From a virus: DNA of 20,670 bases. Position 1 is the first letter of the stretch; each line of letters starts with the position of its first letter. Positions 6,670-12,893 of the stretch are shown piece by piece. The notes under the pieces were generated by a model. That model made no database searches. It had not been told where the DNA came from and saw nothing but the letters and a program-made list of their open reading frames with translations. The translations under genes were made by a program, and so were the position numbers. The DNA lies in IMG/VR virus record IMGVR_UViG_3300050821_015519, positions 1 through 20,670 of that record. One strand, 5' to 3'.

Positions 6670-6745
6670 AAGGGCGCTCCGCAATACGTGGGGTCATCCA
6701 TCCTATGCTTCCCTCTAGGAGGTAGGTTGGAAACGGAGCGCCCTT
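6670..6745. repeat. 12-bp perfect inverted repeat with 52-nt loop (possible structured RNA)
   Basis: AAGGGCGCTCCG (6670-6681) pairs perfectly with CGGAGCGCCCTT (6734-6745). The loop contains its own small hairpin, CCTC-TAG-GAGG. It begins 57 nt after the winged-HTH gene. There is no T-run after the right arm, so it is a poor intrinsic terminator and could instead be a structured leader, a small RNA or an attenuator. Confidence 0.5.
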
Positions 6746-6875
6746 ATTTGTAGAGAGCCGTCATATTCCTAAATCGGACTGTTGTCAAGAGGATAAATCT
6801 GGAGAATCGGGAGTGTATCGGAATGCGCGGCCTGTCTCCTTCGTCAAGCTCGCCGGGGCATTCGTATTCCGAAAC

Positions 6876-6904
6876 GAGTTGCTGAGAAAACGGCTACGCA
6901 ACTC
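6876..6904. repeat. 7-bp inverted repeat, GAGTTGC/GCAACTC
   Basis: GAGTTGC (6876-6882) and GCAACTC (6898-6904) are separated by 15 nt. It lies between the two larger inverted repeats in the gene-free interval 6614-7135, adding to the impression of a structured transcript or an operator region. Confidence 0.3.
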
Positions 6905-6930
6905 TTAGGTGTAGGTTCTCCAGCTAGACG

Positions 6931-6978
6931 AAGGGACGGCGGGATTCCTTAGAGCCTTCCAGCCGTCCCTTTCTTTTT
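6931..6978 (+). terminator. Candidate intrinsic terminator (10-bp stem, T tract)
   Basis: AAGGGACGGC (6931-6940) and GCCGTCCCTT (6962-6971) form a perfect 10-bp stem. The right arm runs into TTCTTTTT (6971-6978). The 21-nt loop is longer than usual for an intrinsic terminator. It would end transcription from the HTH pair, or of an RNA made across 6614-6930, before the next operon. Confidence 0.5.
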
Positions 6979-7135
6979 CCCCACTGTGCTTTTTCCTGTC
7001 CCGCGCAAAACTATCTCATAAGTCCCGCAAAATCAACGGCTTCCCGCCGGACAATTCCTTGACACCCGCTGTATACTACCGATGCCGGAACTGTTGAGCA
7101 TCGACAAAATTCATAGCAGGAGAAGAGGACAAACA

Positions 7136-7450
7136 ATGGACAAGCAACTGGGAGTTGAATACCTGAACAACGCTGAACTCAGCGAGTACATCAGCGAGAA
7201 CAAGCTGTCTTTCCCGTTCTGCCTTGAGGACATCGTTTTCCAGATCAAGCAGATGGTCGCACAGGGCGTAGCCCCAGAGGAAATCTTCAACCTGTACGCA
7301 GCCCTGCCCTCGTCGTCCTTCCAACTCAGGGTGATGATCAATCGCACCATCAACGAGGCAGTGAAGCCCAAGCCAAGCAGGAAAGAAAAGTTCCTCAATG
7401 AAGTCCTTGCTGGCGTCGCCAAAGACCTCAAGAAAGAGGGGCTGCTATGA
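7136..7450 (+). CDS. Unrecognised phage protein, first gene of an early operon
   Basis: A 104-aa protein, not recognised. The ATG at 7136 is preceded by a purine-rich Shine-Dalgarno (AGGAGAAGAGGAC); an in-frame ATG at 7082 lacks one. It is mostly helical: an N-terminal part with VEYLNNAELSEYISENKLSF, a middle FCLEDIVFQIKQMVAQG, and a basic C-terminus VKPKPSRKEKFLNEVLAG with KDLKKEG. No cysteines or motif suggest catalysis beyond general helical packing. The stop overlaps the next start (ATGA), making it the head of a five-gene chain running to 9219. A TATACT at 7072-7077 could be its -10 element, but no -35 sits at the right distance. Confidence 0.7.
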   Translation: MDKQLGVEYLNNAELSEYISENKLSFPFCLEDIVFQIKQMVAQGVAPEEIFNLYAALPSSSFQLRVMINRTINEAVKPKPSRKEKFLNEVLAGVAKDLKKEGLL

Positions 7451-7737
7451 GTCCCAATCAGGAATGGAACGACGCCCTGCTCGCCACGGCGAAACGGATG
7501 GACGTGAAGGACATTGAGAAGGCGCAGAAGGAAGCCCGTGTCGCCCTGCGCCTTGCGGCGAAGGTGAAGCGTGACCCCCTCAAGGACGAGTTGAAGGCGC
7601 TCAGCGACGCCCTCAACCGTGACATCGCTGCCTCCAACGCACGGATAGCTGCGGAGTTCTCCACCCTGCGCCAGACGCAGGCTGAGGGCAAAGTCCTCGC
7701 CATCGCCATAGGCGCTCACGACAAGAGGGGGATGTGA
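7447..7737 (+). CDS. Unrecognised small helical protein
   Basis: A 96-aa, Ala/Lys-rich protein predicted to be almost wholly alpha-helical, with heptad-like patterning across KDIEKAQKEARVALRLAAK and LKDELKALSDALNRDIAASN. It is probably a coiled-coil or adaptor protein. ATG 7447 overlaps the upstream stop, with GAGGGG as Shine-Dalgarno. Its own stop TGA (7735-7737) overlaps the next gene start, so all three genes are translationally coupled and may act together in fixed ratio. No enzymatic motif is visible. Confidence 0.65.
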   Translation: MSPNQEWNDALLATAKRMDVKDIEKAQKEARVALRLAAKVKRDPLKDELKALSDALNRDIAASNARIAAEFSTLRQTQAEGKVLAIAIGAHDKRGM

Positions 7738-8807
7738 TGAACCCGCAAACGGAATTCCAATCACTTCTCCGCCAGCACAAGTTCCGGCTCGTGCGGCAGA
7801 ACAAGCACTACGTCTATCAGGAGCCGGAGGGTCGGCTGCTCGTCGTCAGCAAGACGCCGAGCGACCGCCGTGCGTACAGCAACATGGTCAGCAACATCAA
7901 GCAGATCATGCGCAATCCCGTGCCGAGTTCCGAGGCGCTCGAAGAGTCACGCCAGAAAAAGGAACTCGAAGCGGAGATCGTCCTCGCGGCGCAGCAAAAG
8001 AAAAAGGCTGGCGCGAGCCGCCCCAACGGGAAGTCCAAGGGCAACGGCTTTTACTACGACGACGTTCCCAAGGTGTTCGTGCCGGACGAAGTGAAGGAGC
8101 AGGCACGCAACGACAAGGCGTGGGACGGGCTTATCCGGCATGTGAGGAAGCAGCGGAAGGAAATGGAGCGGCGGCTACGCTCGATGCTCCAGTTTGCCTT
8201 TGTCGTCGCAGTGGTCGAAGTCGCAAGACTGCGGCTTGCGGTGAACATCAAGAGCGGACGAAAGAGCCGGAGCGAGTATTTGCCCGCCATGCGCCGCAAA
8301 GAGGAGCGAAAGCGCGTCTTGGGTGAGTGGGTTGCCCACGTGGGCAGCTACTTTTCGCCACACGACGACGACGCCGAGAATTTGCTCGCATATTTGATGG
8401 GCGACTTTTCTGCGGGGCAATTGAACCTGCTCGTTTTCGACAACGAGGAAATCTCGGAAGAGTTCGCGGAACTCATCGAGTCACGAATGTTTTTGCTGGC
8501 GTTCGCCTTTTGGGATGCCGCCGACTTCTACCGCAAGCCTAGTTGGATGCCGGAGCTACCCTGCCTCCCAAGCATAGAAGAGGAGCAGCGCATGAGAGAA
8601 AAGATAAGGGAAATGGGGTCGTCCCCCGGCTCTCGCTCTATGGTGCGTGCGCTCGCCGTCGCAATCGACGGGTTCAACCACACGGAAAACGTTCGCCCGC
8701 TGCCCCCGGAACTCAAAGAGTTGCTCCCCCTCGCCGAGAAGGTGCTCCGGCAAGCGAGGGCAAAGGCGAAGGCAAAGAGCGTCATGGCGACCGCAGCCGC
8801 CGCTTAA
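7737..8807 (+). CDS. Protein with HicA-like N-terminal domain and large unknown C-terminal region
   Basis: A 356-aa protein starting at ATG 7737 (GAGGGGG 6 nt upstream; GTG 7734 is an alternative). Residues about 5-58 look like the dsRBD-like HicA/YcfA fold: FQSLLRQHKFRLVRQNKHYV, then YQEPEGRLLVVSKTPSDRRA and SNIKQIM. H24 sits where HicA toxins carry their catalytic His (typically G-S-H-H). HicA toxins are usually only 60-80 aa; here about 300 residues follow. They comprise a basic linker (QQKKKAGASRPNGKSKG), a hydrophobic helix (LQFAFVVAVVEVARLRLAV) and two helical segments (YFSPHDDDAENLLAYLMG, LLAFAFWDAADFY). No HicB-like antitoxin follows. It may be an RNA-binding or host-takeover protein; the domain assignment is by eye. 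Confidence 0.6.
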   Translation: MNPQTEFQSLLRQHKFRLVRQNKHYVYQEPEGRLLVVSKTPSDRRAYSNMVSNIKQIMRNPVPSSEALEESRQKKELEAEIVLAAQQKKKAGASRPNGKSKGNGFYYDDVPKVFVPDEVKEQARNDKAWDGLIRHVRKQRKEMERRLRSMLQFAFVVAVVEVARLRLAVNIKSGRKSRSEYLPAMRRKEERKRVLGEWVAHVGSYFSPHDDDAENLLAYLMGDFSAGQLNLLVFDNEEISEEFAELIESRMFLLAFAFWDAADFYRKPSWMPELPCLPSIEEEQRMREKIREMGSSPGSRSMVRALAVAIDGFNHTENVRPLPPELKELLPLAEKVLRQARAKAKAKSVMATAAAA

Positions 8808-8854
8808 ACCGAATTGAACGGATTAGTGAGTAGATGTCAAAAAGGAGAAACGAC

Positions 8855-8998
8855 ATGGGCAGTGGATATACAGGCAGGTATCCCAAGCTGAGCGGCAATT
8901 CTCACGACCGCCGCAAGCAGCGCCGAGCGGCGGAGCGTCGAGCGGAGAAAAGAGAAAACCGCATTCCCGGCGAACGCAAGACGAGGAGAACAGCATGA
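8855..8998 (+). CDS. Very small Arg/Lys-rich protein
   Basis: A 47-aa ORF. AAGGAG lies 9 nt before ATG 8855; an in-frame ATG at 8834 would add seven residues. After MGSGYTGRYPKLSGNSHD the protein is strongly basic (RRKQRRAAERRAEKRENR), suggesting nucleic-acid binding. The TGA overlaps the next ATG (8995), continuing the coupled operon. No family recognised. Confidence 0.5.
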   Translation: MGSGYTGRYPKLSGNSHDRRKQRRAAERRAEKRENRIPGERKTRRTA

Positions 8999-9219
8999 GC
9001 AAGCGTGACAAGACCCACAAGCAGGGGCGGGACTTCCCGCCGATCATCGTGGAGGAGCTTCCGGTGAAGCCCGCGCCCAAGAAGCAGAAGAAGCCGCTCG
9101 ACCCGGAGATGGCGCAAAGGAAGATCAGGGCGCTGGAGAAGTTCCTGTCGGACGGCGACATCGACGCGAAGCAGTTCTGGACGATGAAGGACCGCATCAT
9201 CGCAGCAATGGTGGGGTAA
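8995..9219 (+). CDS. Unrecognised small phage protein, last gene of the 7136-9219 operon
   Basis: A 74-aa protein with GAGGAGA before ATG 8995. The N-terminal third is basic and disordered-looking (MSKRDKTHKQGRDF). A Pro/Lys linker (VKPAPKKQKKPLDPE) then leads to one or two helices (MAQRKIRALEKFLSDGDIDA, KQFWTMKDRIIAAMVG). The C-terminal part resembles short-C-terminal-domain or SHOCT-like helices, in which a small helical hairpin with G-x-I followed by an acidic or Lys residue recurs at protein ends. This resemblance is weak. The gene ends directly before the repeat-rich gene-free region. Confidence 0.6.
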   Translation: MSKRDKTHKQGRDFPPIIVEELPVKPAPKKQKKPLDPEMAQRKIRALEKFLSDGDIDAKQFWTMKDRIIAAMVG

Positions 9220-9231
9220 AACCCAATGTTT

Positions 9232-9278
9232 CTAAGAGACTCTAAGAGTCGTGTAAGAGGCTCTTACAAGGCTCTTAG
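9232..9278. repeat. Cluster of five YTAAGAG heptamers in mixed orientation
   Basis: CTAAGAG occurs at 9232-9238 and 9242-9248, and GTAAGAG at 9253-9259. Inverted copies CTCTTAC at 9261-9267 and CTCTTAG at 9272-9278 complete the set. They form two near-perfect palindromes, GACTCT-A-AGAGTC (9238-9250) and GTAAGAG-G-CTCTTAC (9253-9267). Spacing of 10 to 11 bp places the sites on one DNA face. Confidence 0.7.
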
Positions 9279-9308
9279 GGACTCTTTATGCTTCAAAGCT
9301 TTAAGGTG

Positions 9309-9459
9309 TTGAAGTGGTTATGTGTTTAGGTTTTGAAGTGGCAAGGGGTTTAGGTTCGGATGCGCCAAAGAAGTAAGGGGTTGAAGTTTTGAAGTGAGGA
9401 AGTTGTTTTGCTTTTAAGTCATGTAGACAGGAAGCCTAGAAGCCTTGAAGTTTTGAAGC
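9309..9459 (+). repeat. Six direct TTGAAGT/TTGAAGC repeats
   Basis: TTGAAGT lies at 9309-9315, 9333-9339, 9381-9387, 9389-9395 and 9445-9451, and TTGAAGC at 9453-9459. The last four form two closely spaced pairs, TTGAAGTTTTGAAG, with an 8-bp step. TTTAGGTT also occurs twice (near 9325 and 9349). This is an iteron-like arrangement. Confidence 0.6.
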
Positions 9460-9467
9460 TTCCTGTC
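9426..9467. repeat. 10-bp perfect inverted repeat
   Basis: GACAGGAAGC (9426-9435) and GCTTCCTGTC (9458-9467) enclose a 22-nt loop holding the last TTGAAG pair. The right arm is not followed by a T-run, so termination is unlikely. It may be a cruciform or a binding site at the right end of the repeat array. Confidence 0.55.
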
Positions 9468-9615
9468 GACACTTCTTGCAAGCAAGACAAACCCAAACTC
9501 GCTAGACCCATAGTTCGTTAGCGAAGCAAGAGAGAACCAAAAACAAAACTCTCGCTACCAGACCCCTTATGAAGTAGCAGTACGCAGTTAAATTTCGGAC
9601 ATAGGAGTTAGACAG

Positions 9616-10056
9616 ATGTGGACACCCAAGCAACGGCTTCACCCGAAGATCATAGACGCCCTGTACATGGGGGGCTTCTCCACCCTACAGATAGAGTTCC
9701 TCGGCTGGCTCAGCTACAACGCCGCCGCGTTGAACAATTCCCGCAACCCGGTCAAAGCCGCACACACGATTCTTGCCAAGGCGAATGACACGGAATCAAA
9801 CATGCACAGGATGCTGCTCACCTTTGAGAATCGCAAGATGGATTCCATTGAACCTACCGAGAAAGAGGAGCATGAGGTTGCCGACAAGGTGCTGGATGAT
9901 CTTGAATGGGCTATCAAATCGGCAATCACCAAGGCTCAGATGAGCGCCTCGGACTATGAGGATCACACCAAGCAGGGCGTCTCGGACGGCGTGCCCATGA
10001 CCAAGGAAGTGTTGGAGTCGGAACTGGCACCCGACGAGGAGGATTCAGATGAGTAA
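9616..10056 (+). CDS. Unrecognised phage protein with acidic tail
   Basis: A 146-aa protein; ATG 9616 follows ATAGGAG at about 8 nt. The N-terminal two-thirds is helical (HPKIIDALYMGGFSTLQIEF, then NPVKAAHTILAKANDTESNM). A Glu-rich helix (TEKEEHEVADKVLDDLEWAI) and a strongly acidic C-terminus (APDEEDSDE) follow. It is the first gene after the repeat region and overlaps the next gene start (ATGA), so it heads a small operon. An acidic tail is compatible with a DNA mimic or a protein-protein adaptor, but nothing in the sequence identifies a partner. Confidence 0.65.
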   Translation: MWTPKQRLHPKIIDALYMGGFSTLQIEFLGWLSYNAAALNNSRNPVKAAHTILAKANDTESNMHRMLLTFENRKMDSIEPTEKEEHEVADKVLDDLEWAIKSAITKAQMSASDYEDHTKQGVSDGVPMTKEVLESELAPDEEDSDE

Positions 10057-10216
10057 GGCAGAGATAGTGGCGACGCACCCGGCGTTCGGCGAGGTCACGT
10101 TCGTGATCGAAGCAGAGGACACGGTGAAGGCGTTCAGCATTTGGAAGCAGATCGTTTTCAGTTCCCGGCAGTGGGTCGTGAAGTCCAACACCGTCGCGGA
10201 TAAGGTAGGGGTGTAA
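10049..10216 (+). CDS. Unrecognised 55-aa protein
   Basis: ATG 10049 overlaps the preceding stop and uses GAGGAGG, about 9 nt upstream inside the previous gene. The sequence begins MSKAEIVATHPAFGEVTFVI and ends in a beta-like segment RQWVVKSNTVADKVGV. It alternates hydrophobic and polar residues like a small beta-rich fold. No family recognised; the short length and good coupling support it as a real phage gene. Confidence 0.5.
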   Translation: MSKAEIVATHPAFGEVTFVIEAEDTVKAFSIWKQIVFSSRQWVVKSNTVADKVGV

Positions 10217-10264
10217 CCGATTCTCGGCGGCACGCAGTATTTAGGGGATTGAAGGCTGATTCAC

Positions 10265-10438
10265 ATGGCGACAAAACTACTCACGGCGCGGGACGTAGCA
10301 GCGATGCTCAACCTGCATCCGATTACGGTCTACCGTTGGGCGCGGCAACTCCGAATCCCAAGCGTCAAGATCGGCTATGCGCTGCGCTTCCGTCCGGAGC
10401 AGATCGAGAAATTCCTGAGCGAGCGGGAGGTAGGGTAA
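10265..10438 (+). CDS. Excisionase-type (HTH_17/MerR-like) DNA-binding protein
   Basis: A 57-aa protein matching the single-domain excisionase/MerR-like winged HTH in length and pattern. It has LLTARDVAAMLNLHPITVYR (residues about 5-24), then WARQLRIPSVKIGYALRFRP with the wing Gly and the conserved RF, and the closing helix EQIEKFLSER. Such proteins bend DNA and direct integrase toward excision, or act as small regulators. It is far from the integrase in this window (about 9 kb), which weakens the Xis reading, although in a circular phage map both could still cooperate. The stop overlaps the next start (TAATG). Confidence 0.8.
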   Translation: MATKLLTARDVAAMLNLHPITVYRWARQLRIPSVKIGYALRFRPEQIEKFLSEREVG

Positions 10439-10590
10439 TGGCAGTAGGAGACGGAGATCGGCTGGCAAGCGGACGCAATTCATCGGCGTCATGGGGACCG
10501 CTCAACGTCTCTCAGGACAAGTGGGACGCCGCAGTAGGCAAGCCGAAGGCGAAGCGCCGGAAGCGCCCGCGCAAGAAAGCGAAAGACTAA
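10438..10590 (+). CDS. Small basic protein with Lys/Arg-rich tail
   Basis: A 50-aa protein; ATG 10438 shares a base with the preceding TAA, with GGGAGG just upstream, so it is coupled to the excisionase-like gene. The first half is Gly/Ser-rich (GDGDRLASGRNSSASWG). The C-terminus is a dense basic tract (KPKAKRRKRPRKKAKD) expected to bind nucleic acid. Its 3' end overlaps the convergent HTH/zinc-ribbon gene by 4 nt. No family recognised. Confidence 0.5.
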   Translation: MAVGDGDRLASGRNSSASWGPLNVSQDKWDAAVGKPKAKRRKRPRKKAKD

Positions 10591-10895
10591 CCCGTTCGAC
10601 GCAGCCTAACGGGGTCATGCTTGTAGCACATCCGGCAAACGGTGTCCCGCTCCGTGGGGAAAGCGCCCGGAGTTTTCCACTTGCCGCACCGACCGCATTT
10701 TTTCTTTCCATCCGCCCGGACAATCATCCTGCCGTAAACCTTTGCCGGGATTCCCAACGCACGCACATGGCGTCTGACCGCACGTTCATGCTTTCCAAGC
10801 CTGCGGGCAATCTCGGAATAAGAGATTCCCTTGGCGAGCAGCGCCCGAACCCGTTCCCTTACCGCAGCGTCGAATGGCCGTCCGGCTTTTCCCAT
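10587..10895 (-). CDS. HTH plus zinc-ribbon DNA-binding protein
   Basis: A 102-aa protein from ATG 10895, chosen because GGAG lies 9 nt upstream; ATG 10910 or TTG 10982 would be longer but lack one. The N-terminal half holds a resolvase-like helix-turn-helix, RERVRALLAKGISYSEIARR then LGKHERAVRRHVRALGI. The C-terminal half is a Cys4 zinc ribbon, KKCGRCGKWKTPGAFP...TVCRMCYK, of a type common in phage proteins and near HNH nucleases; no nuclease residues follow. It lies downstream of the minus-strand clamp-loader operon with an 83-nt gap and is probably a regulator. It is convergent with the plus-strand excisionase-like operon. Confidence 0.72.
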   Translation of the reverse strand: MGKAGRPFDAAVRERVRALLAKGISYSEIARRLGKHERAVRRHVRALGIPAKVYGRMIVRADGKKKCGRCGKWKTPGAFPTERDTVCRMCYKHDPVRLRRTG

Positions 10896-10978
10896 CTCAC
10901 TGTGCTCCATATTTTCGCGGGAATTTTCAGGCGCTTTGCGGGAGGGATTTGACTGGAATCCGCCCGACACTGAGCCTG

Positions 10979-11203
10979 TCAAGACTTCATTACCTTGACG
11001 ATTTGTTCAGCGTCCACACGATTGACGACATTATCGTGAATGATTGTGACTTTGCGACCATCTACCGTGTCCTCCATGTAGCAAACCTTCGCCTCGACGG
11101 TGCGCCCGTCGAATAGCTTGACGCGGACAGTGGAGCCATGCCGATAGCGGACGATGGAGCCTCTCTTCATGGACGCCATCGTATCACGCTGACGCTGCCT
11201 CAT
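10979..11203 (-). CDS. Small unrecognised protein, last gene of the minus-strand operon
   Basis: A 74-aa protein. The start at ATG 11203 is chosen because it overlaps the previous gene stop (ATGA), the pattern used throughout this operon; ATGs at 11179 and 11170 are alternatives. The predicted fold is a small beta-barrel: SIVRYRHGSTVRVKLFDGRT, VEAKVCYMEDTVDGRKVTII, then HDNVVNRVDAEQIVKV. It resembles SH3- or KOW-like nucleic-acid-binding folds in pattern, but no family can be assigned. The longer frame reaching 11359 overlaps a better-supported gene and is rejected. Confidence 0.6.
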   Translation of the reverse strand: MRQRQRDTMASMKRGSIVRYRHGSTVRVKLFDGRTVEAKVCYMEDTVDGRKVTIIHDNVVNRVDAEQIVKVMKS

Positions 11204-11379
11204 AGTTTGTGGAACCTCGCGCCTTGTGGCGTCCGAGTGCTCCCCGTTTGCGTGTACGCCCCGTCTTTCCAGTAGTGCCAGAGAATCAGACCTTTGGAAC
11301 GGACACCTATGTATCCGTTCCCGTCTGAGAAGTACCCCGACACGCGGTAGGTTCGGCACAGTTCGCTAATCGTTCTCAT
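11200..11379 (-). CDS. Small unrecognised protein
   Basis: A 59-aa ORF whose ATG (11379) overlaps the ATPase stop as ATGA and whose TGA overlaps the next gene start in the same way. This double overlap is the main evidence that it is real. The sequence runs MRTISELCRTYRVSGYFSDG, then NGYIGVRSKGLILWHYWKDG and AYTQTGSTRTPQGARFHKL. It is aromatic-rich with short beta-strand character. No motif is recognised. Its position between the clamp-loader ATPase and a small basic protein suggests an accessory replication or regulatory role. Confidence 0.5.
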   Translation of the reverse strand: MRTISELCRTYRVSGYFSDGNGYIGVRSKGLILWHYWKDGAYTQTGSTRTPQGARFHKL

Positions 11380-12056
11380 GCCGCGAGCAACTCCGTCTCT
11401 AGGGACATGAGCGCATCCCTCACGTTGTTTTTGGCGTCCCGCATGATGCGGAGAAAGTTAGGTTTCTCGCTGGCATCGGGAGCCTCGCGCTGGAAGATGC
11501 TGGCGAGCAACTCCGCACCCGGCTCAGCGAGTCCGTGAGAGGAAAAGTCTATCTGCCGTGTGCGGCTCAGGAATCGAGGCTCAAGACCATCTGTCGAATT
11601 GCAAGTGAATATGAAGATGGTTTGCGGCGGATATGCCGTGCCGTCTAGCTTGCTGAGAAAATGCAACTGAGAGGCATTACTCATCTTGTCCGCCTCGTCC
11701 ACTAGAACGACATGGAACGTGTTGCCTTTTGGCACGTACCAGCATTGGCGGATCACGTCGCTGACGTTCGCTACGTTGCACTCCTGAGAGGGGATGTGTT
11801 TGATCTCCGCCCCTAGCTGTTTCGCCAAGGCGATAGCGAACGTGGTCTTGCCAGTCCCCGGAGGTCCACAAAACAGCCATGCTGACTTGTACGGAGCCTC
11901 AAGGAATTTAGTGAAGATGCGTTTCGGTTTGTCCAGCCCGATAAACTCGCTGATAGTTTCGGGCTGATACTTTTCGCTGAGTGCTTGAGGAAAGGCAAAG
12001 CCTGACTGCTCTGCCCTGACTCTCACACTGTCTGTGACGCCATCAAACAGACTCAT
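11376..12056 (-). CDS. AAA+ ATPase, clamp-loader/RFC small-subunit-like
   Basis: A 226-aa AAA+ ATPase starting at ATG 12056 with AAGGA about 8 nt upstream. An N-terminal block typical of RFC/RuvB-like proteins (LSEKYQPETISEFIGLDK, residues about 27-43) precedes Walker A GPPGTGKT (64-71), Walker B VVLVDEAD (116-123), sensor 1 in IFTCNSTDGLEPRF (N153) and a likely Arg finger in SRTR (164-167). A short helical lid with NNVRDALMSLE follows. It lacks the C-terminal collar domain of full clamp loaders, so it is shorter than RFC-small or DnaX. Phage clamp loaders (such as T4 gp44) load sliding clamps on DNA. No clamp or polymerase gene is visible here, so it may work with host factors. Confidence 0.87.
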   Translation of the reverse strand: MSLFDGVTDSVRVRAEQSGFAFPQALSEKYQPETISEFIGLDKPKRIFTKFLEAPYKSAWLFCGPPGTGKTTFAIALAKQLGAEIKHIPSQECNVANVSDVIRQCWYVPKGNTFHVVLVDEADKMSNASQLHFLSKLDGTAYPPQTIFIFTCNSTDGLEPRFLSRTRQIDFSSHGLAEPGAELLASIFQREAPDASEKPNFLRIMRDAKNNVRDALMSLETELLAA

Positions 12057-12330
12057 ATCTCCATCCTTTCTCTCGCGTCCAGCGAGCAATCGGCTTGTCT
12101 TGATTTGTTCTGACTGAGACTTGCGTTACGGACGGATCACTAACAACTGCCTCGACTGCGCGACGAATCGCGTGTAGTCCGGGGAAGAGAAAACTGCCAG
12201 CACTAGGGAGCCTTGCTTCTTTGTAGTGCTGGACAGGATTCCAGAGGCAATAAGCCGCACCTTGCGGCTTGCCTCGTTTGTCTTTGCCAGTGAAGAAAAC
12301 GTCAGCGCGGTACGGAGTCAATTCACTCAC
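12043..12330 (-). CDS. Unrecognised 95-aa protein upstream of the ATPase
   Basis: GTG 12330 overlaps the preceding stop (GTGA), and the 3' end overlaps the ATPase start by 14 nt, so it is part of the coupled minus-strand operon. The sequence mixes aromatic and basic residues, with segments YRADVFFTGKDKRGKPQGAA and FLFPGLHAIRRAVEAVVSDP, then VTQVSVRTNQDKPIARW. The layout is an alpha/beta fold, with strands likely around residues 8-14 and 69-75. No family recognised. Tight linkage to a clamp-loader-like ATPase suggests a replication or repair accessory function, but nothing in the sequence proves it. Confidence 0.6.
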   Translation of the reverse strand: MSELTPYRADVFFTGKDKRGKPQGAAYCLWNPVQHYKEARLPSAGSFLFPGLHAIRRAVEAVVSDPSVTQVSVRTNQDKPIARWTREKGWRYESV

Positions 12331-12893
12331 GATTTACCCTCACTTTCTGGAGTGAAACAAACGGACAGCCATACTCCTGAGAACAATCGAGCGAGTCCGT
12401 TGCATCCGTCTAACTGGCGAGACTCGAAGTACATTGTTCCGTCCGCATCCTCACGGTTATGTGCTGCCCATCCGTGAGTGCAAGACAAGGCGAGAGAGAT
12501 AACCGGATCATCGCAGCCTGAGTCCTGAGCATCGGACTCAAATTGCTCAATCGCTTCGATTAACTCCTGCTTGGCTTGATCCCATAGTGAGGAATATGCG
12601 GAGTAGGCTAAAGCACTCGCATAGGCTCTACGCGCATCTTCCCACTCCGTTGCTTTGTAGGTTTTATCTCCGCAGAAGTCCTCTGCGGACTGCCAGTATT
12701 CCTTTTCCAGTTCGCTGATAACTTCGCTTTCCTCATGCGTGTAAGGCGCGAATGAATCGAAGTCAAAGTCATCCTCAAGTGTTTCAATTTCATGGCGCAA
12801 GTCATCTGCCGATCCGCTTTTTTCTGATAGCGTCTCAGCAAGTCTGCTTTGCGCGTATTCCCCGATGTCGAGTTTTCCCATCGTTATTCCCAT
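12327..12893 (-). CDS. Unrecognised acidic protein, 188 aa
   Basis: A strongly acidic helical protein, with clusters such as ETLEDDFDFDSFAPY, SEVISELEKEYWQSAEDF and KQELIEAIEQFESDAQDSG. A Cys/His-bearing region follows (SCTHGWAAHNREDAD). The strong negative charge could mimic DNA, as some phage anti-restriction proteins do, or it could be a plain adaptor. ATG 12893 overlaps the preceding gene end by 10 nt; ATG 12881 (GGGA 8 nt upstream) is an alternative start. Its stop is coupled to the next gene (GTGA). No family recognised. Confidence 0.65.
   Translation of the reverse strand: MGITMGKLDIGEYAQSRLAETLSEKSGSADDLRHEIETLEDDFDFDSFAPYTHEESEVISELEKEYWQSAEDFCGDKTYKATEWEDARRAYASALAYSAYSSLWDQAKQELIEAIEQFESDAQDSGCDDPVISLALSCTHGWAAHNREDADGTMYFESRQLDGCNGLARLFSGVWLSVCFTPESEGKS

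Larger units (their letters stand above)
9220..9615. other. Gene-free, repeat-rich region (candidate replication origin or regulatory RNA)
   Basis: About 395 bp without a credible ORF on either strand, AT-richer than its surroundings and strongly purine-skewed on the plus strand. It contains three repeat families in order: a TAAGAG palindrome cluster (9232-9278), six TTGAAGT/C copies (9309-9459), and a 10-bp inverted repeat (9426-9467). Further dyads follow, such as TCGCTA/TAGCGA near 9500-9522. Such organised repeats between operons suggest a protein-binding array, for example a replication origin, rather than decayed coding sequence. Confidence 0.5.

Noticed and set aside
6670-6745. Insertion sequence or MITE
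   Set aside because: Only 76 bp with arms of 12 bp, no flanking target duplication and no transposase; a structured RNA or operator is more likely.
7059-7077. TTGACA followed by TATACT as a promoter for the 7136 operon
   Set aside because: Only 7 nt separate them, too close for sigma70. TATACT alone might be a -10 element.
9232-9467. CRISPR array
   Set aside because: Repeats are only 7-8 bp, irregularly spaced and in mixed orientation, with no uniform spacers.
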